Shown: in pieces, positions 1-8,050 of the stretch
Layout of the letters: every line of letters starts with the position of its first letter
How positions within the stretch are numbered: position 1 is the first letter of the stretch
Source: JAFGED01 sp964551295
GTDB taxonomy: Bacteria > Chloroflexota > Anaerolineae > B4-G1
Reading direction: 5' to 3'
Assembly: GCA_964551295.1 (NCBI GenBank)
Contig: CAZKDJ010000030.1
Coordinates: 1 to 30,275 of the forward strand
DNA: 30,275 bases
Notes under the pieces: generated by a model
The model's input: the letters and a program-made list of their open reading frames with translations, nothing else
The model's database searches: none
What the model was told of the DNA's origin: nothing
Translations under genes and position numbers: made by a program

Positions 1-2
1 AT

Positions 3-83
3 GGTACAGGTGCCGGAAAGACGCACTTCCAAAACTTGGTAGTCGGCGTTCCAGCACTTGTAATGCACCGTTTCATTTCGTAG
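3..83 (+). pseudogene. C-terminal remnant with a P-loop-like motif (left edge)
   Basis: Reading frame 3 is open from the window edge to a TAG at 81-83 and encodes about 26 residues. It begins with G-T-G-A-G-K-T, which fits the Walker A pattern GxxxxGK[ST], followed by HFQNLVVGVPALV. A Walker A motif 20 residues before a stop is abnormal for an ATPase, so if real this is the broken remnant of a nucleotide-binding protein. It may also be a chance match in a short open stretch. The family cannot be named. Confidence 0.25.
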
Positions 84-144
84 GCTGTGTTGAGCGAGGC
101 GAAACCCAGACGGAGTCATGAGCGCGAGCTTAACTCACATACTG

Positions 145-153
145 TGGTATAAT
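145..153 (+). promoter_or_regulatory. Extended -10 promoter of the DUF4258 gene
   Basis: TGG-TATAAT is a perfect -10 hexamer (148-153) with the extended TGn element. No good -35 is seen. Initiation about 7 nt downstream (near 160) leaves roughly 6 nt before the ATG at 166, so the mRNA would be almost leaderless. It also places the upstream ATG at 118 outside the transcript. Confidence 0.6.
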
Positions 154-165
154 GTCAATAAGGCA

Positions 166-471
166 ATGATAGAGGAAATCAAGAGCAAGTTTGCACAAGA
201 CGAATTCGAGTTCTCAAAACACGCTACCGATCAATCCATCCTACGCGGAATCAGCGTTCAGGAAATACGGCAAGCTATCAGTGTAGGAGAGATCATCAAG
301 GACTATCCACAAGATAAGTATGGACCGAGTTGCCTGGTACTTGGTTTCACACCAGCAGGTAGGCCGCTGCACATCCAATGCAGCTACCCATCGCGCCCCC
401 TGGTAAAGATCGTCACCGTGTACGAGCCAGAACCGGACAAGTGGATAGACTTTAGGGTTAGGAGAAATTAA
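166..471 (+). CDS. DUF4258 domain protein, putative toxin of a toxin-antitoxin pair
   Basis: A protein of 101 residues when started at ATG 166. The longer reading from ATG 118 runs through the -10 box at 148-153 and is unlikely. The pattern F-S-K-H-A (near residue 17), an R-G-I turn, the G-E-I-I-K-D-Y-P strand, G-P-S-C-L-V-L-G and the late V-T-V-Y-E-P is the DUF4258 signature. DUF4258 proteins often sit beside YgiT/MqsA-like partners and are thought to be small RNase-like toxins; that activity is a family-based inference. The partner gene starts 1 nt after the stop codon, so the two are certainly cotranscribed and probably translationally coupled. Confidence 0.75.
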   Translation: MIEEIKSKFAQDEFEFSKHATDQSILRGISVQEIRQAISVGEIIKDYPQDKYGPSCLVLGFTPAGRPLHIQCSYPSRPLVKIVTVYEPEPDKWIDFRVRRN

Positions 472-472
472 A

Positions 473-697
473 ATGGCGACAGATACAAGAGAAGAGCAAT
501 TCGTAGAGCAAGAAGTGACCTACACACTGCTAAAGGACGGCTCGTTTTTCATCATCGAACACGTGCCAGCACGGGTGAACGTAGAAACTGGGGAGCAGTT
601 CTTTTCTCCGCAGACCGTTGAACAATTGCAGCACATCATCTGGGAAGAACGTCGCCCTGTTCGCTTTGTCAAGGCACCTGTGTTTGAGTTTGCATAG
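473..697 (+). CDS. YgiT/MqsA N-terminal-like protein lacking zinc cysteines, putative antitoxin
   Basis: A 74-residue protein with a good ribosome site (AGGAG at 460-464, 8 nt before ATG) that starts 1 nt after the DUF4258 stop. The pattern V-T-Y-T-L, V-P-A-R-V, T-G-E-Q-F-F-S-P and a final V-x-x-P-V-F-E-F matches the small YgiT-type zinc-finger proteins that accompany DUF4258 genes. The family normally carries two CxxC pairs that bind zinc; here there is no cysteine at all, and the second knuckle reads V-N-V-E-T-G-E. No DNA-binding HTH follows. The role as antitoxin is inferred from position and similarity. Confidence 0.6.
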   Translation: MATDTREEQFVEQEVTYTLLKDGSFFIIEHVPARVNVETGEQFFSPQTVEQLQHIIWEERRPVRFVKAPVFEFA

Positions 698-797
698 AGG
701 CTCACTCCACCACCTACACAAAATCCAGTCCAGCGGAGCGGAAAACCGTGTACTATTCCCCCTGAATGGTACTCCCATCCACTCCCGCAAACGAGCA

Positions 798-831
798 GAG
801 CCGTCGAGTGAATTCGGCGGCTCGTTGTATT
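798..831 (+). terminator. Terminator-like hairpin after the DUF4258/YgiT-like pair
   Basis: Arms GAGCCGTCG (798-806) and CGGCGGCTC (815-823) pair at 8 of 9 positions around an 8-nt loop. A T-rich but interrupted tail (GTTGTATTTCTT) follows on the plus strand. It lies 100 nt past the antitoxin-like gene and 27 nt past the end of the convergent prsW. The rest of 698-849 shows nothing else. Confidence 0.45.
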
Positions 832-849
832 TCTTACTTCGTTCGGAGG

Positions 850-1848
850 CTATAGCTGACGGCCCATCTCCGCCACCTGCCGGCGCAGTCGGGCAATGCG
901 CTGCCGGGTATCCGGCTCGCGGGGGAACCGGGCCAGGCGGCGCTTGTTGAAGGCCAGCTCTGTCGCCAAGCGGTAGTAGCGGCCCAACTGCCACCAGCGC
1001 TCGAATTCCCCGCTGAGAAAGGCCCCCGCCCGCTCGATCTCCCGCTCGAGGAAGGACTTGATCGTCGCGTAATCCTTCTGACTCAGCGTCCCTCTCTCGA
1101 CCTCTTCGGGCAGGTAGGCCTCGATCCAGCGCTGCTCGCGCACCGTGGCCCACACGATGACGACGAGCAGTATCAGCACGCCGCCCCAGTCGGAGAGCCA
1201 GGCTACCAGGCAGGGCCAGCACAGGTCGGGGAAAGAGACGCCCAGGTTGTGGGTGGCGTGGGCCAGCATCGCCAAGCCCAGTCCCACGAAGGGCGCGCCG
1301 ATCTTGGCAGCCCAGTTGCGCGAGGTGCGTGCTAGCGCGATCCCCCACCCGGTCAGCCCGGTGAACAGGGGGTGGTTGAGGCCAAAGATAACGACACGCA
1401 GCAGGCTCAGCGCGGCCACGTCCACCAAACCCGCTTCGACGGACGCGGCGCTCAGGTACAAGATGTTCTCCACGGCGGCAAAGCCCAGCCCGGCCATGCA
1501 GCCGTAGATGATGCCGTCGAAGGCGCTGTCGATCTCTTTGTGAAAGAAGAGCAGCAGCAGCGCCAACGCTCCGGCCTTGAATATCTCCTCCGTGATCGGC
1601 GCGACGACGCTCGCTCCGATCAGGCCGGCCGATGTCGGGTCGGTGAATTCAGAGATGGGGATATCGAGCAGGAGCTGGAATATCAGGGACAGGAAGATGG
1701 CCGGGGCCGCGCCCCACAGGAAGGCAGCGGCCAGCAGGGCCGTCGGCTCCTTCTCGTACCGGTCGAACCACCACAGGATCACGCCGTAAGCCAGCGCCGG
1801 CACGACGCTGGCGACGATGGCGAGCAAGATTCCGAGCAGGATGCCCAT
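850..1848 (-). CDS. prsW: PrsW-family intramembrane metalloprotease
   Basis: A 332-residue polytopic membrane protein. Motifs of the PrsW family (glutamic-type/metal-dependent CPBP-related intramembrane proteases) are clear: T-E-E-I-F-K at residues 86-91, F-x-x-x-E-N at 123-128, N-H-P-L-F-T near 158-163, and H-A-T-H-N at 197-201. About eight hydrophobic segments occupy residues 1-250, followed by a charged cytoplasmic tail. In Bacillus, PrsW cleaves the anti-sigma factor RsiW; the substrate here is unknown. The ATG is preceded by AGGAG. It is the last gene of the minus-strand gatC-to-prsW run, 18 nt after the DUF6504-like gene. An anti-sigma factor lies further right, but any link is speculation. 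Confidence 0.88.
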   Translation of the reverse strand: MGILLGILLAIVASVVPALAYGVILWWFDRYEKEPTALLAAAFLWGAAPAIFLSLIFQLLLDIPISEFTDPTSAGLIGASVVAPITEEIFKAGALALLLLFFHKEIDSAFDGIIYGCMAGLGFAAVENILYLSAASVEAGLVDVAALSLLRVVIFGLNHPLFTGLTGWGIALARTSRNWAAKIGAPFVGLGLAMLAHATHNLGVSFPDLCWPCLVAWLSDWGGVLILLVVIVWATVREQRWIEAYLPEEVERGTLSQKDYATIKSFLEREIERAGAFLSGEFERWWQLGRYYRLATELAFNKRRLARFPREPDTRQRIARLRRQVAEMGRQL

Positions 1849-1866
1849 AAGCGATCTCCTACCAAA

Positions 1867-2079
1867 CTAGACCGGTTGGATGTCCCAGGTATCGGCGGCT
1901 TCGTCGTAGGTCAGTGTGAAGGTGCGTCCATCGACGACGCAGACGCGAAAGGCCGGGCCGGCCGGTGTGCGCCACTGGCGCTCGACCTCGGTCACCTCCA
2001 GGCGCTCTCCCTTCCACATAAAGGCGCGCGGCCGTTCCGGGTAACGCGCTGATGCATAGCACTCGACCAACGTCTCCAT
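1867..2079 (-). CDS. Small DUF6504-like protein
   Basis: A 70-residue protein. The ATG at 2077-2079 lies 4 nt after the galU stop (2084-2086), so translational coupling is likely; the frame stays open upstream into galU antisense-free territory, but only this start fits the operon. Residues R-P-R-A-F-M-W-K-G-E-R-L-E-V, W-R-T, F-R-V-x-x-x-D-G-R-T-F-T-L-x-Y-D-E and D-T-W-D-I resemble the DUF6504 pattern (a beta-rich domain found in DinB/ImuB-linked and stand-alone forms). Function is unknown. The assignment rests on motif memory only. Confidence 0.6.
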   Translation of the reverse strand: METLVECYASARYPERPRAFMWKGERLEVTEVERQWRTPAGPAFRVCVVDGRTFTLTYDEAADTWDIQPV

Positions 2080-2083
2080 CCAA

Positions 2084-2962
2084 TCAGATCTCAAGCGCGC
2101 GCAGGTATTCGACGAGTCCATCGCGCATGTCGTCGCGCCGCAACGTGACCTCGATACAGGCCTTGAGGTGGCGCAGCGGGTCGCCGGCGGCCATCCACTG
2201 GCCCTCGATGGGCTGGGCGACGACGGCAGAGCGACCGGCCAGCCCGGCCACCGCGTGGGCCAGCCACAACTCGTTCCCCTTTCCCGTCTCCAGCCTGTCC
2301 AGCACGCCAAAAAGCTCGGGCGTAAAGACAAAGTGCCCCACCTGCACCTGGTTGGAGGGGGCAGTGCCTGGGTCGGGCTTTTCGACGATGCGCGCCAATT
2401 CGCGCTCGGAGCCCGGCTTTAGCTCGACGACGCCGTACAGGTGTGTCTCCTCATCCGGCACGTTTTGAGTGGCGACGACGGCCGCCGGACGGTATCGCTC
2501 GTATGCATCCAGCATCTGCTGCGCCACGGGCGTGTCGGAGATGATGATATCGTCGCCGAACATGTAGTAGAACGGCTCGCCGGGCGTCAGCCAGTGGCGG
2601 GCGGCCAGGGCCGGTGAGGCGTTGCCGTAGGGCAGCGGTTTCCCATTGGGTAGCTTGTCGGGCTGGGGCACAAAGACGATGTCGGCCAGGTGGGAGAGAC
2701 GCCGTACCTCCTCCAAGCGGGCCGTCTTTTTTTGACCCTCCAAGTGCTGTTCCAGGTCTGGGGCGGGGGCAAAGTGCTGTCGGATCACGCCAGCGCCTCC
2801 GCGCACGACGACGATGATCTCAGTGATGCCCGCCGCCACCAGGTCCTCGATGTGGTATTGCAACAGGGGAATCCCCGCGATGGGGAACATCTCCTTGGGG
2901 ATCGCCTTCGATGCCGGTAGAAATCGCGTGCCGTATCCGGCGATGGTGATGATGCCTTTCAT
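2084..2962 (-). CDS. galU: UTP--glucose-1-phosphate uridylyltransferase
   Basis: A 292-residue cytosolic nucleotidyltransferase that makes UDP-glucose from UTP and glucose-1-phosphate, the donor for surface glycans and lipids. The N-terminal signature G-Y-G-T-R-F-L-P-A-S-K-A-I-P-K-E-M (residues 9-25) is the GalU nucleotide-binding loop, with Tyr for the usual Leu or Met after the first Gly and Ser for Thr before the Lys. Other family landmarks are F-G-D-D near 136-139, Y-G-V-V-E near 176, the V-E-K-P motif near 193 and the final W-x-A-x-G-D-P block. Length is normal. It sits 65 nt downstream of the unknown 121-residue gene in the gatC-to-prsW run. Confidence 0.93.
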   Translation of the reverse strand: MKGIITIAGYGTRFLPASKAIPKEMFPIAGIPLLQYHIEDLVAAGITEIIVVVRGGAGVIRQHFAPAPDLEQHLEGQKKTARLEEVRRLSHLADIVFVPQPDKLPNGKPLPYGNASPALAARHWLTPGEPFYYMFGDDIIISDTPVAQQMLDAYERYRPAAVVATQNVPDEETHLYGVVELKPGSERELARIVEKPDPGTAPSNQVQVGHFVFTPELFGVLDRLETGKGNELWLAHAVAGLAGRSAVVAQPIEGQWMAAGDPLRHLKACIEVTLRRDDMRDGLVEYLRALEI

Positions 2963-3027
2963 TGATTCTCCTCGCTTTCCGATACCTGCTCAGGCTCGTA
3001 TTCCTGTGCATTGCTGTACACTGTCTG

Positions 3028-3393
3028 CTATTCTTTCAACGTCGTGGCTTGGACGGAAGTGGGGGAAAATAGACCAGCCATGCGCAGCAGCCGGTCGGAC
3101 GCATTTCGTGTGTATAAGGCTATCAAGGGTCTGGCTTGGTCGAGAGGCCAAACACGTTGCCAAGCCAGCAGCTCACGTTGTAACGCCGCCAAATCTGCCA
3201 ACGATTCGGCAGAGACCTGCTTGGCACTCCACTCTATGAACATTGCTGCCTCGCGCAGTAGGTCTGCAACTAGAGCATCGTAGCGCGAGTCTGTGACGCG
3301 GGAGGAAATGCGGGCTAAAGTAGAGGCTAGATTGCCCAATTGCCGAGACCGGTCGAGTCGTTCGTATCTCTGGCGCAGCTGTTGGCTACTCAT
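3028..3393 (-). CDS. Hypothetical helical protein paired with DUF5674
   Basis: A 121-residue protein not recognised from sequence. It is predicted to be almost wholly alpha-helical, Arg/Leu/Ala-rich, with no cysteine, membrane segment or obvious catalytic motif. The start overlaps the stop of the DUF5674 gene by 4 nt (ATGA), which indicates coupled translation and a shared task. A regulatory or antitoxin-like partner role is possible but unsupported beyond the pairing. Confidence 0.7.
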   Translation of the reverse strand: MSSQQLRQRYERLDRSRQLGNLASTLARISSRVTDSRYDALVADLLREAAMFIEWSAKQVSAESLADLAALQRELLAWQRVWPLDQARPLIALYTRNASDRLLRMAGLFSPTSVQATTLKE

Positions 3394-3731
3394 TCTTTTA
3401 CCTCCAGCAGTCGCCGTACGATGGTCTCGATCTGTAAACGCAACGCGGCGTCTTGAACCTCGAGAGCAAAGTTACCTTGCTGCGGACGGATATTGATCAG
3501 CGCCTCGAATCCAACTTGACGCTCAAGGGGATACCAATCTGCTCCCCAAATGTTGTTTTGCTCGCTGCTGTTCTCCAGCAATACCTCTTCACAGTCGGCA
3601 TGCAACTCTCCGCCTCCGGCTAGGATGCCCCGCTGTACATCCACAGCTAACTTTATCAAGTTGCCATCGAAGGCTTCCCCCATTTGGGTCAGCTGTTCAG
3701 GAGTTGCTGAATCGCGTATTAGCAGGATCAC
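3390..3731 (-). CDS. DUF5674 family protein
   Basis: A 113-residue protein beginning with GTG at 3729-3731. The patterns I-K-L-A-V-D-V, G-I-L-A-G-G-G-E-L-H-A-D-C-E-E-V-L-L-E and S-x-Q-N-N-I-W-G-A-D-W-Y-P, then I-N-I-R-P-x-x-G-N, are the conserved core of DUF5674. The conserved H-x-D-x-E suggests metal or catalytic chemistry, but no function is established to my knowledge. It starts 7 nt after the gatA stop and overlaps the next gene by 4 nt, so it belongs to the gatC-gatA transcript. Confidence 0.8.
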   Translation of the reverse strand: MILLIRDSATPEQLTQMGEAFDGNLIKLAVDVQRGILAGGGELHADCEEVLLENSSEQNNIWGADWYPLERQVGFEALINIRPQQGNFALEVQDAALRLQIETIVRRLLEVKE

Positions 3732-3738
3732 GAGTCTT

Positions 3739-5226
<1,488 letters not shown>

Positions 5227-5234
5227 CGGGCCTC

Positions 5235-5522
5235 CTAGTCCAGCACCGCCGGCACCTCGAAACATCCGTCCTCGGCAGCGGGGGCGTTGGCCAGGATGTC
5301 CTCGCGGGGCGTGGGTGGCCGGGGCTCGTCCTCGCGCATCACGCTGTGCAGCGGCAGGACGGTCGCCGTGGGCGAGATGACCGCGGTGTCCAGTTCCTGC
5401 AGCTTCTCAAAGTAGGCCAGGATGGCCGAAAGTTGCTCCTGGTACAGCGCCTTTTCCTCGTCGCTCAGGGTCAATCTGGCCAACTCGGCGATGTGTTCGA
5501 CGTCCGCACGACTCAGTTTCAT
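5235..5522 (-). CDS. gatC: Asp-tRNA(Asn)/Glu-tRNA(Gln) amidotransferase subunit C
   Basis: A 95-residue subunit that clamps GatA to GatB. The start M-K-L-S-R-A-D-V-E-H-I-A-E-L-A-R-L is the classic GatC opening helix. The tail carries P-R-E-D-I-L-A-N-A-P and the end F-E-V-P-A-V-L-D typical of the family. ATG 5520-5522 is chosen because GAAGGGAG lies just upstream; an in-frame ATG at 5552 adds 10 non-family residues. The TAG stop is inside the AGGAGG that serves gatA. First gene of the minus-strand run, about 42 nt from its -10 box. Confidence 0.95.
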   Translation of the reverse strand: MKLSRADVEHIAELARLTLSDEEKALYQEQLSAILAYFEKLQELDTAVISPTATVLPLHSVMREDEPRPPTPREDILANAPAAEDGCFEVPAVLD

Positions 5523-5563
5523 CGCGTCTCCCTTCTGGCTAAGCAAATACATCAGCAGCGATG

Positions 5564-5592
5564 ATTATAGCATCATCGAGAGCGGGGAGCAA
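5564..5592 (-). promoter_or_regulatory. Promoter of the gatC-gatA operon
   Basis: On the minus strand TATAAT (5564-5569) is preceded by TGC, giving an extended -10. The hexamer TTGCTC lies 17 nt further upstream (5587-5592) as a weak -35. The predicted transcript starts near 5557, leaving a leader of about 35 nt before gatC. It is back to back with the plus-strand promoter at 5628-5636. Confidence 0.65.
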
Positions 5593-5627
5593 CCCAGATT
5601 TGTCGATGTGACTGTCTGCGCCAACCG

Positions 5628-5636
5628 TGTTATAAT
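5628..5636 (+). promoter_or_regulatory. Extended -10 promoter of the M50-HD-GT4-priA unit
   Basis: TGT-TATAAT on the plus strand, 40 nt before the M50 protease ATG. No convincing -35 hexamer is seen at 16-18 nt, as expected when a TGn element compensates. It diverges from the gatC promoter, 59 nt away. Confidence 0.6.
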
Positions 5637-5675
5637 GGCATTCGGTATTTGAATACAAAGAGGTGACCTGTAAGT

Positions 5676-6284
5676 ATGTTAAATCTATTGAGCCCGGATC
5701 GATTGATCGCGCTGTTGATCCTGTTTTTCACCAGCATGCCCGTGCACGAGTGGGCGCACGCCTGGACCGCTTACCAGCTTGGGGACGACACGGCCGCCCT
5801 GGCCGGGCGTATGACGCTCAACCCGCTGGCTCACTTGGATCTCTATGGGACGATCTCGTACCTGGTAGGGTTCATCGGGTGGGGAAAGCCGGTGCCCGTC
5901 AGCCCACATCGCCTGCGCGGCGACATGCGCGCCGCTATGGCATTGGTTGGTCTGGCCGGGCCGTTCTCGAACCTGATCATGGCCATGATCGCTGCGATTC
6001 CATTTCGCTTTGGGTTGTTGGCTGAGAGCAGCGAGCTCGTGCGGCAGGTTTTCTACTATTTGGTGATAATCAATCTGAGCTTGATGCTCTTCAACCTGAT
6101 CCCCGTTCCACCGCTCGATGGTTCGCGCATCCTGGCCTGGTTGCTGCCCCGGCAGTTCACTTACGAGTTGGACCGGCTGGAGCGGTATGGCGGACTTGTG
6201 TTGATGTTCGTCGCGCTCTTTATCGCGCGGATGCCGTGGTTTTCCAGGGTGCTCTATTTCTTGTTCGATCTTTTGCGCGGATGA
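5676..6284 (+). CDS. Site-2-protease-like M50 family membrane metalloprotease
   Basis: A 202-residue polytopic protein of the compact M50 (subclan without PDZ) type. H-E-W-A-H at residues 24-28 supplies the zinc histidines and catalytic Glu inside the first membrane helix. N-L-I-P-V-P-P-L-D-G-S at 140-150 supplies the third ligand, Asp148. Such proteins cleave substrates within the membrane, for example anti-sigma factors; the target here is unknown. A ribosome site, AGAGGTGA, lies upstream. The stop overlaps the ATG of the HD gene (ATGA), so the two are translationally coupled. Confidence 0.9.
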   Translation: MLNLLSPDRLIALLILFFTSMPVHEWAHAWTAYQLGDDTAALAGRMTLNPLAHLDLYGTISYLVGFIGWGKPVPVSPHRLRGDMRAAMALVGLAGPFSNLIMAMIAAIPFRFGLLAESSELVRQVFYYLVIINLSLMLFNLIPVPPLDGSRILAWLLPRQFTYELDRLERYGGLVLMFVALFIARMPWFSRVLYFLFDLLRG

Positions 6285-6802
6285 CGCAGCGAATTCGCTA
6301 CCGCGTGGGACAGTTCTTTCGGGCCTTGACCGCCCGGGTTTCAGATGAGGAGGTAAGACGAGCAACGCGCGCACTGACGCCCGAGGCGCAGGCGCTATTC
6401 CGCCGCCAGGCGGCCCAAGACCAGCGCCACGCGCTGGCTGTGTATCACGCACTGCGGCAGGCGGGACACGAGGACCCGCATCTGCTGACAGCGGCGCTGT
6501 TGCACGACGCGGGCAAGGCCGCGACCCGGCTTTCCGCCGTCCACCGGTCGATCATCGTGCTGCTGGGCCGTTTTGCTCCCGCCTTGCTGGCCCGCCTGAG
6601 CCGGGGAGAGCCTGGGGGGTGGAGACATCCCTTCGTCATCCACGCGCGACATGCAGAGATCGGCGCGCGCTGGGCCGAGGAGGCCGGCTGCTTGCCCCTC
6701 ACCGTTGAACTCATCCGGCGGCACGAGGAGGAGCCGGCGGACGGGCTGACCGAAAAAGACCGACTGCTGGCCGCGTTGCAGGTGGCCGATGATGTGAATT
6801 GA
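6281..6802 (+). CDS. HD-domain phosphohydrolase-like protein
   Basis: A 173-residue protein starting at ATG 6281, which overlaps the M50 stop by 4 nt; an upstream in-frame start at 6236 would lie deep inside the M50 gene and is rejected. The HD signature is visible: His50 (Q-R-H-A-L-A-V-Y), L-L-H-D-A-G-K at 73-79 with His75-Asp76, and later H-A-E-I-G-A and I-R-R-H-E-E. These residues bind divalent metal in HD phosphohydrolases acting on nucleotides. The substrate is unknown. Similar HD proteins occur beside PrsW- or priA-linked genes in Chloroflexota, but I cannot verify that here. Confidence 0.82.
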   Translation: MTQRIRYRVGQFFRALTARVSDEEVRRATRALTPEAQALFRRQAAQDQRHALAVYHALRQAGHEDPHLLTAALLHDAGKAATRLSAVHRSIIVLLGRFAPALLARLSRGEPGGWRHPFVIHARHAEIGARWAEEAGCLPLTVELIRRHEEEPADGLTEKDRLLAALQVADDVN

Positions 6803-6823
6803 GGATTTACCACCGGCACCAGA

Positions 6824-8044
6824 GTGAGCACAGTGACCAAGCCGTATCACATCCTGATGATCGCCTCCACCTCCTTCTTTTCCGATTACGGGGGGCATAT
6901 ACGCATCCTGGAGGAGGCGCGGGTGCTGCAAAAGCTGGGACACGCGGTGACGATCGTCACCTACTACCTGGGACGCGATCTGCCCGATCTGGAGATCGTG
7001 CGCACCCGCCCCACGCCCTGGCGCGCCGACTACGAGGTTGGGTCCTCGCTGCACAAGCTGGCCTTTGACGTCTTCCTGGGTTGGACGGGGCTGGAGACCG
7101 CCTTGCACCGGCGGTTCGACATCGTGCACGGCCACACACACGAGGCGGCCTTCATCGGCTATTTTCTGAGCCGCCTGCAGTGCGCGCCGTTGGTGCTGGA
7201 CTTTCAGGGCAGCATGACGAGTGAGATGGTGGACCACAGTTTTCTCGACCCAAATGGGCCGTGGTATCGTTGGGTGCGGCTGCTGGAACTGCGCATTGAC
7301 CAAATGGCCGACGTGATCATCACCAGCAGCCAGCACGGAGCGACCCTGCTGGAACGGGATTTCAACTGCGATGCCCACTGCGTCCATCCACTACCCGACT
7401 GCGTCAATCTGGACTTTTTTCACCCGGACATGCTGACGTCGGAGGAGATTGCAGCCCGCAAGACGGCGCTCGGTATCCCCCTCGACCGCCCCGTCGTGGT
7501 CTATCTGGGATTGCTAACGGACTATCAAGGCGCGGCGTTACTGCTGGAGGCAGCGCAGATTCTGGAGCAGCGAGACATGGACGCTCACTTTTTGATCATG
7601 GGATTTCCCAACGTCCCCCATTACGAGCAGTTGGCCGCCGATCTGGGCGTGGCCGACCGGGTCACCTTCACCGGCAAGGTGGTCTACGAGCAGGCCCCGG
7701 CCCATCTGGCGTTGGGTGACGTCGCCGTGGCGCCCAAGCTCTCTACCACCGAGGGCTGCGGCAAGATTTTGAACTATATGGCCATGAGGTTGCCTACTGT
7801 GGCCTTCGACCTGCCGGTCACCCGTGAGTACCTGGGGGCGCTGGGGGTGTACGCCAGGAGAGTGGGCAACCCGGTCGCGCTGGCCGACGCCATCGCTGGC
7901 CTGCTCGACGATCCCGCGCGACGGGCCGAGCTGGGGCAAAAGCTGCGGGAGCGGGTAGGGCGGCACTTTTCCTGGGAGCGAGCCGGACGGCATCTGCTCG
8001 GTATTTACGATGGCGTTCTGAAGCGCAAGGCGCGAAAGGCCTGA
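6824..8044 (+). CDS. Glycosyltransferase family 4 protein
   Basis: A 406-residue GT-B glycosyltransferase. The N-terminal half has the Gly-rich loop after Y-G-G-H-I-R-I-L-E-E-A near residue 22 and H-G-H-T-H-E near 104. The C-terminal half has V-V-Y-L-G-L-L near 226 and the donor-site region with K-L-S-T-T-E-G-C-G-K near 305-314, which stands in for the family E-x-x-x-x-x-x-x-E block. It probably transfers a hexose from a nucleotide sugar to a glycolipid or polysaccharide. Start is GTG 6824; GTG 6833 is an alternative, and neither has a strong ribosome site. The unit continues into priA 6 nt later. Confidence 0.87.
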   Translation: MSTVTKPYHILMIASTSFFSDYGGHIRILEEARVLQKLGHAVTIVTYYLGRDLPDLEIVRTRPTPWRADYEVGSSLHKLAFDVFLGWTGLETALHRRFDIVHGHTHEAAFIGYFLSRLQCAPLVLDFQGSMTSEMVDHSFLDPNGPWYRWVRLLELRIDQMADVIITSSQHGATLLERDFNCDAHCVHPLPDCVNLDFFHPDMLTSEEIAARKTALGIPLDRPVVVYLGLLTDYQGAALLLEAAQILEQRDMDAHFLIMGFPNVPHYEQLAADLGVADRVTFTGKVVYEQAPAHLALGDVAVAPKLSTTEGCGKILNYMAMRLPTVAFDLPVTREYLGALGVYARRVGNPVALADAIAGLLDDPARRAELGQKLRERVGRHFSWERAGRHLLGIYDGVLKRKARKA

Positions 8045-8050
8045 TGTCGC

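Noticed and set aside
118..165. N-terminal extension of the DUF4258 gene from ATG 118
   Set aside because: Runs through a perfect extended -10 box and adds residues outside the family domain.
530..1348. Long minus-strand open frame overlapping prsW
   Set aside because: Arg/Pro/Gly-rich shadow frame of the prsW coding strand with no family pattern.
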